From: Acidiferrimicrobium sp. IK
GTDB lineage: Bacteria; Actinomycetota; Acidimicrobiia; Acidimicrobiales; Palsa-688
Direction: 5' to 3'
Assembly (NCBI RefSeq): GCF_025499425.1
Contig: NZ_JAIMCB010000011.1
Span: 91,608-155,607 of the forward strand
DNA length: 64,000 nucleotides
Part shown: positions 17,423 through 24,607 of the stretch, piece by piece
Layout: every line of letters starts with the position of its first letter
Position numbering within the stretch: position 1 is the stretch's first letter
The notes under the pieces: generated by a model
Told to the model about the DNA's origin: nothing
The model's database searches: none
The model's input: only the letters and a program-made list of their open reading frames with translations
Made by a program: the position numbers and the translations under genes

Positions 17423-18595
17423 TCAGACCTGCGCCGGCTTGGGGCCGAGGGCCTGCTCCACGGTGTCGAGGAGGCGGGCGGTGCAGTCGCGCATCTCGAC
17501 GACCGGCGCCACCTTGAGTACCGCGTCGACCAGCTCGGCGAAGGCCCGGGCGGCGGGACCGGACCCGAGCGCAGCCGGCTCCCCCCGGTCCCCGCCCGAC
17601 GACACCTCGGGCTCGATCGGCAGCTTGGCGAGCAGCGGCACCCCGATCTCGTCCGCCAGGCGGGCGCCACCACCGGACCCGAACAAGGCGTGGTGGTCCC
17701 CGTGCGGATCGGTGAAGCCGCTCATGTTCTCTATGACCCCGGCGACGCGCAGGTATCCCTTGCGGGCCATGTCCGCCGCCCGGGACGCGACCTTCTGGGC
17801 GCCGAGGGCGGGCGTGGTGACGATCAGCATCTCCGCTCGCGGCAGCATCCGGGCCAGGCCCATCTGGACGTCACCGGTGCCGGGCGGCATGTCGACCAGC
17901 AGGTAGTCGAGGTCGCCCCACTCGCCGTCCTCGATGAAGTGCTGGACCGCTCGGTTGAGCATCAGCCCCCGCCACATGACCGCCTCGTCCTCGCCGGAGA
18001 GGAACCCCATCGACAGCACCTTCAGCTGGCCGCCGCCGACCTGCTTGACCATCGGCTGGATCCGGGGGCGTCCCCCGCCGGAGGCCGCGACGGCGTCGAG
18101 CCGGCCTTCCATGCCGAGCATCCGCGGCACCGAGAACCCGGCGATGTCCGCGTCGAGCAGCCCCACCGTGAACCCTCGCCGGGCCAGGCCGGCGGCCAGG
18201 TTGACCGTCACCGAGGACTTCCCGACGCCTCCCTTGCCCGATGAGACGGCCAGGACGCGGGTGCGTCCGGGGATCTCGATGGCCGGTGCGTCTTCACGCG
18301 CCTTCCAGCGGGCCCGGGCCATCAGGTCCCGCTTCTGCTCCCGGGACATCTCGCTGGTCGCGACCCGCACCTCGGTGACGCCGGGGAGGGACCCGACCCG
18401 GCCTTGGACGTCGGACTGGATCTGGGAGCGAAGCGGGCACGCGGCGGTCGTCAGCGCGACGCGAACGGTGACCTGACCGTCGTCGCTGATATCGGAACCG
18501 AGGTACATGCCGAGGTCGACGACGTTGTCGCCCAGCTCGGGGTCGATCACCCCGAGCATCGCCCCACGTACGGCTTCGGCTGAGGGTGCCACCAC
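17423..18595 (-). CDS. Mrp/ApbC-type iron-sulfur cluster carrier ATPase
   Basis: 390 residues. An N-terminal MIP18/DUF59 domain (about 1-95, 'GVIDPELGDNVVDLGM') precedes a Mrp/NBP35 ATPase with P-loop 'SSGKGGVGKSSVTVNLA', 'LLDADIAGFSVPRMLG' and 'LLVDMPPGTGDVQ'. Family members bind and transfer [4Fe-4S] clusters to apoproteins. The usual C-x2-C of the carrier is not evident in the C-terminal half. It is divergent from the A-type carrier gene, so two Fe-S assembly factors share one promoter region. Confidence 0.92.
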   Translation of the reverse strand: MVAPSAEAVRGAMLGVIDPELGDNVVDLGMYLGSDISDDGQVTVRVALTTAACPLRSQIQSDVQGRVGSLPGVTEVRVATSEMSREQKRDLMARARWKAREDAPAIEIPGRTRVLAVSSGKGGVGKSSVTVNLAAGLARRGFTVGLLDADIAGFSVPRMLGMEGRLDAVAASGGGRPRIQPMVKQVGGGQLKVLSMGFLSGEDEAVMWRGLMLNRAVQHFIEDGEWGDLDYLLVDMPPGTGDVQMGLARMLPRAEMLIVTTPALGAQKVASRAADMARKGYLRVAGVIENMSGFTDPHGDHHALFGSGGGARLADEIGVPLLAKLPIEPEVSSGGDRGEPAALGSGPAARAFAELVDAVLKVAPVVEMRDCTARLLDTVEQALGPKPAQV

Positions 18596-18716
18596 CCGAG
18601 TGTACGGTCGGTCGTCGACCTCCGGTACTGTTGCAACCCAGACGTTCCCCGCATCTCAGACGTTCCCGGCTTGAGCAATGTCGAGGACGTCGCAGGCTGC
18701 CCAGAGGAGGCCCCCG

Positions 18717-19070
18717 GTGAGCATTCAGACCGACGCAACCCCGACCGACGCCATCGTCCTCACCGACACGGCTGCTGCCAAGGTCGGTGAGCTCATCCGC
18801 CAGGAGGGCAACCCGGACCTGGCCCTCCGGGTGGCCGTGCGCCCCGGCGGGTGCTCCGGCTTCTCCTACGAGATGTTCTTCGACACCGACGTGGCCGACG
18901 ACGACGTGCTGCAGAGCTTCGGCGACGTCAAGGTCGTAGTCGACCCGGCCAGCGCCAGCCTGCTGGTGGGGGCCACCTTGGACTTCAAGGACGGCCTGAC
19001 CGACGCCGGCTTCAGCATCAACAACCCCAACGCGACCCGCACCTGCGGTTGCGGCCAGTCCTTCAGCTGA
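18717..19070 (+). CDS. A-type iron-sulfur carrier (HesB/IscA/ErpA family)
   Basis: 117 residues. Three conserved cysteines, one in 'PGGCSGFSYEM' and two in 'TCGCGQSF', are the cluster ligands of A-type carriers. The GTG at 18717 has AGAGGAGG six bases upstream, so I prefer it to the ATG at 18678, which lacks a site. It sits directly upstream of a [2Fe-2S] protein gene, a natural client, and is divergent from mrp. Whether it is ErpA or IscA in function cannot be told from the sequence. Confidence 0.92.
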   Translation: MSIQTDATPTDAIVLTDTAAAKVGELIRQEGNPDLALRVAVRPGGCSGFSYEMFFDTDVADDDVLQSFGDVKVVVDPASASLLVGATLDFKDGLTDAGFSINNPNATRTCGCGQSFS

Positions 19071-19077
19071 TCCTCAC

Positions 19078-20694
19078 CTGACGGTAGCTCTCACCGTCGA
19101 CGGCGTCGCCGTCGACCTCGACGACACCGGAGGGTCGCTGCTAGACGCGCTCCGGGATCAGCTGGGCGTGACCTCCGTCAAGGACGGGTGCAGCCCGCAG
19201 GGCCAGTGCGGTTGCTGCACCGTCCTAGTCGACGGGAAGCCGCGGGTGGCGTGCGTGACGCCGCTGCGGCGGGTCGCGGGTCGCTCCGTGACCACCGTCG
19301 ACGGCCTGCCCGCCGGGCGGCGGGACGCGCTCGTCGACGCGTTCGTCGCTCACGGCGCCAGCCAGTGCGGTTTTTGCACCCCCGGGATTCTGTGCCGTCT
19401 CGCCGCCCACGAGGACGGAGCGGACGTCGTCGCGGTGGAGGCATCGCTGCTCGCGCACCTGTGCCGGTGCACGGGATGGCGCACCGTGGTCGACGCCGGA
19501 GTAGCCGCTCTCGACCCGAGCCGGTCGCCAGCCGCCCCGGGGCCCGGCTCGCCAGCGCCGACCGCTGTGGTTGACGGAGCAGAGCGACGCGCCGCTATGG
19601 AGGGCGGGGTCGCCCAGCAAGTCGGCGCTGATGTGGTGCTCGGGAGGGGCGGGTTCTCCGCCGACACCGCCCCCCGAGGCGCGTTGGTGGCGGTGCCCGA
19701 CGGCGCCGGCGACTGGGCGGTGGCCGCCACCCTCCAAGCGGCGCGGGCCCTCGTCGGCAAGGTGCAGGGCAGGCGCAGCGGGCAGCGCGTCCACCCCCCG
19801 ATCGAAGTGCCGGCGGGGGAATGGGCCCTGACCCTGGCGACCTCGTGGGTCGAGCCCGGCTACCTGGAGCCCGACGCGTCGTGGTGCGAGCCCGGCGGCG
19901 AGCCGTCGTCACCGCTGGCCAACGGAGGGGCCTTCGGCGCCAAGTCCGACTCCCCGGCCCCGGCCGCGGCGCGGATGCTGGCCGACCGTCACGGCGCGAC
20001 GGTGCTCGCTGTGCTCTCCCGCGAGGACGTGGTCCGCCTGGGGGCCAAGCGCCCGCCCGTGGCGGCCGGCGTCCGCGCCGACGGGACCGGCGTGCTGCGC
20101 GTGGCCCGCACCCCCGGCATCGCCGAGGCGGTGGCCTCCGCTGGCCCCGGCCTGGTCGTCCAAGAGGTCGACGTTATCGGCCCGCCGACATCCGCACAGG
20201 TGCGGGCCGCGGGCTGGGCCGAGGCCGCGGTGCTCTTGGCCGGCCTACGGGCCATGCGCGACGGCCCGCCGCCCGCCGGCCGCGCGACGGCCACGGTCAG
20301 CGCCCCCGCCGGCGGCACCGCCGAGGCGACCGTCACCGTCAACCCCGAAGGCCTGGCCACCGCGGTGGAGGTGACGGTCTTCGCCGGAGCGGCGCTCGAC
20401 GAGGTGGTGCTGCGCAGCTACGTAACCGGCGCCGCCCACATGGCGCTCGGCTGGGTGACCACAGAAGGCCTGGCGGTCGACGACGACGGCGTACCCGAGG
20501 ACCTGACCATCCGCTCCTGGGGCATCCTGCGGGCCCGGGACACGCCGCCGGTCGCCGTCCACTTGGCGCAGGCCCCGGCCGGCGCCCCCGCCGTGGCAGT
20601 CTCTGACGCCACCTTCGCTGCGGTGGCCGCCGCAACATGGATCGCCCTGGGCCTGCCGCCGGCGTGGCCCACCTCGAGAGGAGCACCCCGATGA
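19078..20694 (+). CDS. compact fusion: [2Fe-2S] small subunit + molybdopterin-subunit-like domain
   Basis: 538 residues if started at a CTG. The first 150 residues match the small subunit of molybdenum hydroxylases: a ferredoxin fold with C38-x5-C44-x2-C47 and later ACVTPL, then the helical second cluster 'SQCGFCTPG' and 'HLCRCTGW'. The remaining 380 residues echo the large subunit: 'GGAFGAKSDSP' resembles the GGGFGGK cofactor loop and 'REDVVRLGAKRPP' the REE...KRHP region. The domain is about half the usual size and lacks the C-terminal active-site Glu motif. The first standard start codon, GTG 19168, would delete the first beta-strands of the ferredoxin fold. The stop overlaps the ATG of ridA. 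Confidence 0.72.
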   Translation: MTVALTVDGVAVDLDDTGGSLLDALRDQLGVTSVKDGCSPQGQCGCCTVLVDGKPRVACVTPLRRVAGRSVTTVDGLPAGRRDALVDAFVAHGASQCGFCTPGILCRLAAHEDGADVVAVEASLLAHLCRCTGWRTVVDAGVAALDPSRSPAAPGPGSPAPTAVVDGAERRAAMEGGVAQQVGADVVLGRGGFSADTAPRGALVAVPDGAGDWAVAATLQAARALVGKVQGRRSGQRVHPPIEVPAGEWALTLATSWVEPGYLEPDASWCEPGGEPSSPLANGGAFGAKSDSPAPAAARMLADRHGATVLAVLSREDVVRLGAKRPPVAAGVRADGTGVLRVARTPGIAEAVASAGPGLVVQEVDVIGPPTSAQVRAAGWAEAAVLLAGLRAMRDGPPPAGRATATVSAPAGGTAEATVTVNPEGLATAVEVTVFAGAALDEVVLRSYVTGAAHMALGWVTTEGLAVDDDGVPEDLTIRSWGILRARDTPPVAVHLAQAPAGAPAVAVSDATFAAVAAATWIALGLPPAWPTSRGAPR

Positions 20695-21047
20695 GCACAC
20701 CAGTTGGTCCCTACAGCCCCGTCGTGCGCGCCGGCGACTGGCTGATCTGCTCCGGGCAGCTCGGCCTGCGCGACGGCGCGCTGGTCGCCGGTGGCGCCGC
20801 CGCCCAGCTAACCGTGGCCATCGACAACCTGGCCGCCCTCCTCGCGACCCAGGGGGCAGGGCTGGCGGACGTGGCCAAGACGACGGTCTTCCTCACCGAC
20901 ATGGCCGATTACGGCGAGATGAACGACGCGTACGTCGAGGCCTTCGACGAGCACCGCCCAGCCCGGTCTGCGGTGGCCGTCGCCGGGCTGCCCCTCGGGG
21001 CGCTCGTCGAGATCGAAGCCTGGGCTCATCTACCCACCGTCGCGTGA
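20691..21047 (+). CDS. RidA family protein (enamine/imine deaminase)
   Basis: 118 residues. The trimeric YjgF/RidA fold is recognisable from 'GPYSPVVRAGDWLICSGQLG' at the N-terminus, 'TTVFLTDMADYGEMN' in the middle and 'ARSAVAVAGLPLGALVEIEAWA' with the conserved Arg that binds the imine carboxylate. RidA removes reactive enamines made by PLP enzymes. The ATG overlaps the previous stop (ATGA) and has AGAGGAG upstream, so it is co-translated with the molybdo-hydroxylase-like gene, hinting that the pathway makes an unstable amino intermediate. Confidence 0.92.
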   Translation: MSTPVGPYSPVVRAGDWLICSGQLGLRDGALVAGGAAAQLTVAIDNLAALLATQGAGLADVAKTTVFLTDMADYGEMNDAYVEAFDEHRPARSAVAVAGLPLGALVEIEAWAHLPTVA

Positions 21048-21104
21048 AAGGCGCCGGGTCCGGCGAGTGGTGCCCACCGTCGCCGGAGGGGTAGAAACGC
21101 ACTC

Positions 21105-21263
21105 GTGATCGGTGCCATCCTCATCGCCATCGGCCTCGTCGTCGTCTTGCCCGTGCTGTTCTGGGCGACGCTCGGCGTTCTCGCCGCGGGGGCCAGCGTG
21201 GTGCTCACCGACCACGCCGAGGTCACCCATGAGGGCAGCGAACTCATCGCCACCAACATCTGA
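21105..21263 (+). CDS. 52-residue single-pass membrane protein
   Basis: The frame GTG 21105 to TGA 21261-21263 encodes a hydrophobic helix (residues 2-34, rich in Ile, Leu, Val and Ala) followed by a short polar tail ending ELIATNI. A GGAGGGG lies about 14 bases upstream. Composition and codon use look like a real small membrane protein. No family is recognised. It trails ridA on the same strand and ends 63 bp before the 3' end of the regulator gene facing it. Confidence 0.5.
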   Translation: MIGAILIAIGLVVVLPVLFWATLGVLAAGASVVLTDHAEVTHEGSELIATNI

Positions 21264-21326
21264 CATCCCGGGGCCTGCCTGCTTGGGCCGGCTAGGCCCC
21301 GATCCTTCGCGCCGACGGCGTTTGGG

Positions 21327-22007
21327 TTACAGCCCCCAGCGGGACTGACCGAAGCGGTACCCGACGGAGCGGACCGTCGAGATCAAGTTGGCGTGCTCCT
21401 CGCCGAGCTTGGCTCGCAGGCGGCGGATGTGCACGTCGACGGTCCGGGCCCCGCCGTAGTACTCGTAGCCCCACACCCGGCTGAGCAGCGTCTCCCTGGT
21501 GAACACCTTGCCTGGGTGGGTGGCCAAGAATTTGAGCAGCTCGTATTCCATGTAGGTGAGGTCGAGCGGCTTGCCGTTGACCGCCGCCTGGTACGTCTCC
21601 AGGTTGAGGACGAGGGTCCCGTACTCGACCAGCTCCGGTCTGGTGCCCCGCCCGGTCCGCCAGAAGAGGTGGGCGATTCGGGCCTCGAGCTCTTTTGGAT
21701 GGAACGGTGAGAGGCAGAAGTCGTCGAAGAGGTCCTCGCGCAGCTCCAGCTCCGGCAGCTGGGAGCCCCCGACGAGCAGCAGCAGCGGCGCAAACGGCAA
21801 GTCACGCTTGCGCAGGGACCGGCACAGGGCGAAAGCGCCGTCCGCGTCGACATCCGCGCAGACGATGGCGCCGGCCCAGCCGTCCTCGGGCTCGCTGCGG
21901 TCGGCCGCGTCAGCCGAACCGATCGCTTTCCACGGGTACCCGGCCAGATCCAGTGCCTGGGCCAGCGCCGGGGGGGCGGGATCTGGGTAGATCAGCAGCG
22001 GTTCCAC
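21327..22007 (-). CDS. glnR: GlnR-like orphan response regulator of nitrogen metabolism
   Basis: 226 residues: a degenerate receiver-like domain (about 1-105) and an OmpR/PhoB winged helix (about 125-222) with 'LDLTYMEYELLKFLATHPGKVFTRE', 'VWGYEYYGGARTVDVHIRRLRAKLG' and 'LISTVRSVGYRFG'. The DNA-binding half closely follows actinobacterial GlnR, which works without phosphorylation and activates ammonium-assimilation genes. The receiver half lacks the lysine-proline (KP) motif seen in phosphorylated receivers. It lies directly downstream of a glutamine synthetase on the same strand, with three more GS genes beyond, which supports the GlnR assignment. Confidence 0.82.
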   Translation of the reverse strand: MEPLLIYPDPAPPALAQALDLAGYPWKAIGSADAADRSEPEDGWAGAIVCADVDADGAFALCRSLRKRDLPFAPLLLLVGGSQLPELELREDLFDDFCLSPFHPKELEARIAHLFWRTGRGTRPELVEYGTLVLNLETYQAAVNGKPLDLTYMEYELLKFLATHPGKVFTRETLLSRVWGYEYYGGARTVDVHIRRLRAKLGEEHANLISTVRSVGYRFGQSRWGL

Positions 22008-22031
22008 GTGCGGCCCCGGGTCGTCGTCAAC

Positions 22032-23360
22032 TTAGAGGGAAAGGTAGCGCTGCAGCTCGAACGGGGTCACTTCCGCCTTGTAGTCGGCCCACTCTGCTCG
22101 CTTGTTGCGGGTGAACCACTCGAAGACATGCTCGCCGAGGGTGGTGGCCATCAGCTCGGAGCGCTCCATCATCTCCACCGCCTCCCCCAGCGATCCTGGC
22201 AGCGCTCCGATGCCTTCGGCCATCCGCTGCTCGGGGGTCAGCTCGTAAAGGTTCGCCGACGCCTCCGGCGGCAGCTCGTAGCCCTGCTCGATGCCGGTCA
22301 GGCCGGCGCCGAGGATCGCCGCGAAGGCGAGGTACGGGTTGCACGCGCAGTCCGGCGCCCGGTACTCGATGCGGGTCGAGTCGGACTTCCCCTTCTTGGT
22401 GGGAGGGACCCGGACCAGCGCCGAGCGATTGTTCCGGGCCCACGAGATGTACACCGGCGCCTCGTACCCGACGATCAGGCGCTTGTAGGAGTTGATCCAC
22501 TGGTTGGTGACCAGGGACGTCTCCCGGGCGTGGCGCAAGACGCCGGCGATGAACCGGCGGGCCACGTCCGAGAGGTGGTAGGCGTCGCTGTCGTCGTAGA
22601 AGGCGTTGGTGTCGCCGTCGAAGAGCGACACGTGGGTGTGCATCCCCGAGCCTTGGACCCCGCCGAGCGGCTTGGGCATGAACGTGGCGTGGACCCCCCG
22701 CTGGGCGGCCACCTCCTTGACCACCATGCGGACGGTCATGACGGTGTCTGCCATGGTCATGGCGTCGGTGTAGCGCAGGTCGATCTCGTGCTGGCCCGGG
22801 GAGTCCTCGTGCTGGGAGTACTCGACGGGTATCCCCATCTCTTCCAGGGTCAGCACCGTCAGCTGGCGCAGCTCGGTCGACAAGTCGTTGGTGGTCAGGT
22901 CGAAGTAGGAGCCTCGGTCGAGGGGGACCAGGGGAGCCCCGGACGCCTCCTCGAAGTAGAAGTACTCCAGCTCCGGGGCCACGTAGAAGGAGAAGCCCAG
23001 GCTGCGGGCCCGCTCGAGGGTCCGACGCAGCACGTGGCGGGGGTCGCCCTCGAACGGGCTGCCGTCCAGGTTGAGCACGTCACAGACCACCCGGGCCACC
23101 GGCGCCTCGTCGCCCAGGTAGGGGAGGAGCTGGAAGGTCTTCGGGTCGGGGAAGGCCAGGACGTCGCTCTCCTGCACCCGGCTGAACCCGTCGATGGCTG
23201 AGCCGTCGAACGTCATGCCCTCCTCGAGGGCGTTTTCGAGCTCCGCGGGCGTGATGTTGAAGGTCTTCGGCACACCGAGGACGTCGGTGAACCACAACTG
23301 GATGAAGCGGATTCCCCGCTCCTCCACCGTGCGCAGGACATAGTCCTGTTGGCGCTCCAT
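22032..23360 (-). CDS. glutamine synthetase type I, alpha-like (no adenylylation segment)
   Basis: 442 residues. All catalytic GS motifs are present: 'FDGSAIDGFSRVQESD', 'APELEYFYF', 'GVQGSGMHTHVSLF', 'NSYKRLIVGYEAP' and 'RIEYRAPDCACNPYLAF'. The length matches GSI-alpha, and the Tyr-adenylylation context with its insertion is absent ('NLYELTPEQR' is of the alpha type). Such enzymes are controlled by feedback rather than by GlnE. glnR follows 24 bp downstream on the same strand. It is divergent from the GSII gene. Confidence 0.92.
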   Translation of the reverse strand: MERQQDYVLRTVEERGIRFIQLWFTDVLGVPKTFNITPAELENALEEGMTFDGSAIDGFSRVQESDVLAFPDPKTFQLLPYLGDEAPVARVVCDVLNLDGSPFEGDPRHVLRRTLERARSLGFSFYVAPELEYFYFEEASGAPLVPLDRGSYFDLTTNDLSTELRQLTVLTLEEMGIPVEYSQHEDSPGQHEIDLRYTDAMTMADTVMTVRMVVKEVAAQRGVHATFMPKPLGGVQGSGMHTHVSLFDGDTNAFYDDSDAYHLSDVARRFIAGVLRHARETSLVTNQWINSYKRLIVGYEAPVYISWARNNRSALVRVPPTKKGKSDSTRIEYRAPDCACNPYLAFAAILGAGLTGIEQGYELPPEASANLYELTPEQRMAEGIGALPGSLGEAVEMMERSELMATTLGEHVFEWFTRNKRAEWADYKAEVTPFELQRYLSL

Positions 23361-23473
23361 GCCGCAGACGTTAGGGCCTGGCGCGGCTAGCCCAGACCCG
23401 GGGCCTGCAATGTCACACAGCGTTCATCTTGCGGAGACGACTCCGACACAAGACGCGCGACACTCTGGAACTC

Positions 23474-24478
23474 ATGACGATCAAGGCCGAATACATCTGG
23501 ATCGACGGCACGGAGCCCACCCCGCTGCTTCGCTCCAAGACGAAGATCCTCGACTCGGTCCCGACCGAACTCCCGATCTGGGGGTTCGACGGCTCGAGCA
23601 CCAACCAGGCTCCGGGCAAGGCGTCCGACTGCGTGCTCAAGCCGGTGTTCTCCTGCCCCGACCCGATCCGGGGCGGTGACCATCTGCTGGTCCTCAGCGA
23701 GGTCCTCTACACGGACATGACCCCGCACAAGACCAACACCCGGGCGCAGCTGGCGGAGGTGGCGGAGAAGTACGCCAGCCAGGAGCCGCTGTTTGGCATC
23801 GAGCAGGAGTACACGATGTTCAAGGGCAGCCGTCCGCTCGGCTTCCCCGACAGCGGCGGCTACCCCGGCCCCCAGGGCCCGTACTACTGCGGCGTCGGCA
23901 GCGACGACATCTACGGCCGCCCGCTCGTCGAAGCCCACCTGGAGGCCTGCATCCAGGCCGGTCTCGGGATCTCCGGCATCAACGCAGAGGTCATGCCCGG
24001 GCAGTGGGAGTTCCAGATCGGCCCGCTCGGTCCCCTCGAGGTCTCCGACCACATGTGGGTCGCCCGCTGGCTGCTGCATCGCATCGGCGAGGACTTCGGG
24101 ATATCGATCACCCTCGACCCCAAGCCGGTCCGCGGCGACTGGAACGGCGCCGGCGCCCACACCAACTTCTCGACTCGCGCCATGCGCAGCTCCTACGACG
24201 CGGTGGTCAAGGCCGCCGAGGCCCTCGGCAAGAAGGCCGACGAGCACGTCGCCAACTACGGCCACGGGATCGAGGACCGCCTGACCGGCCAGCACGAGAC
24301 CGCTCCGTGGGACCAGTTCTCCTACGGCGTGTCCGACCGGGGCGCGTCGGTGCGCATCCCGTGGCAAGTCGAGGTCGACGGCAAGGGCTACCTGGAGGAC
24401 CGCCGGCCCAACGCCAACATGGACCCCTACGTCGTCACTCGCCTGATGGTCAGCACCTGCTGCGAGGCGCTGGCGTAG
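23474..24478 (+). CDS. glnII: glutamine synthetase type II
   Basis: 334 residues, the eukaryote-like GSII size. Characteristic segments are 'WGFDGSSTNQAPG', 'LFGIEQEYTMF', 'GINAEVMPGQWEFQIGP', 'GDWNGAGAHTNFST' and 'HETAPWDQFSYGVSDRGASVRIP'. GSII forms a decamer and is usually heat-labile and induced under nitrogen limitation. The ATG at 23474 begins the conserved MTIKAEYIWIDG. The 113-bp region shared with the divergent GSI gene is the obvious place for GlnR sites. A hairpin follows the stop codon. Confidence 0.96.
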   Translation: MTIKAEYIWIDGTEPTPLLRSKTKILDSVPTELPIWGFDGSSTNQAPGKASDCVLKPVFSCPDPIRGGDHLLVLSEVLYTDMTPHKTNTRAQLAEVAEKYASQEPLFGIEQEYTMFKGSRPLGFPDSGGYPGPQGPYYCGVGSDDIYGRPLVEAHLEACIQAGLGISGINAEVMPGQWEFQIGPLGPLEVSDHMWVARWLLHRIGEDFGISITLDPKPVRGDWNGAGAHTNFSTRAMRSSYDAVVKAAEALGKKADEHVANYGHGIEDRLTGQHETAPWDQFSYGVSDRGASVRIPWQVEVDGKGYLEDRRPNANMDPYVVTRLMVSTCCEALA

Positions 24479-24484
24479 CCGAAC

Positions 24485-24508
24485 CGGCTGGGCGAGCCGG
24501 CCCAGCCG
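24485..24508. terminator. hairpin downstream of glnII
   Basis: Nine-bp arms (CGGCTGGGC at 24485-24493 pairing with GCCCAGCCG at 24500-24508) with a 6-nt loop, starting seven bases after the glnII stop. There is no run of T after it, so Rho-independent termination is only suggested by position and stem strength. Confidence 0.45.
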
Positions 24509-24522
24509 AGCTGGGTGGCCTC

Positions 24523-24571
24523 GACTCGTGTTGATCTGCGCCGAGAATCTCCGGCCAGATCAACACGAGTC
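24523..24571. repeat. 16-bp perfect inverted repeat between converging glnII and glnN
   Basis: GACTCGTGTTGATCTG at 24523-24538 is the exact reverse complement of 24556-24571, with a 17-nt spacer. The arms are less GC-rich than the surroundings. Lying between two converging genes, it may be a bidirectional terminator, but the perfect match and long loop would also suit a protein-binding site. Confidence 0.55.
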
Positions 24572-24607
24572 CGCGGCCTTCAGCGTGGTGGCTCTCGGCG
24601 GCGCGGG

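Noticed and set aside
23361..23473. GlnR box near GTCAC (about 23410) upstream of glnII
   Set aside because: One half-site-like match is present but the full gTnAC-n6-GaAAC pattern cannot be made convincingly by eye.
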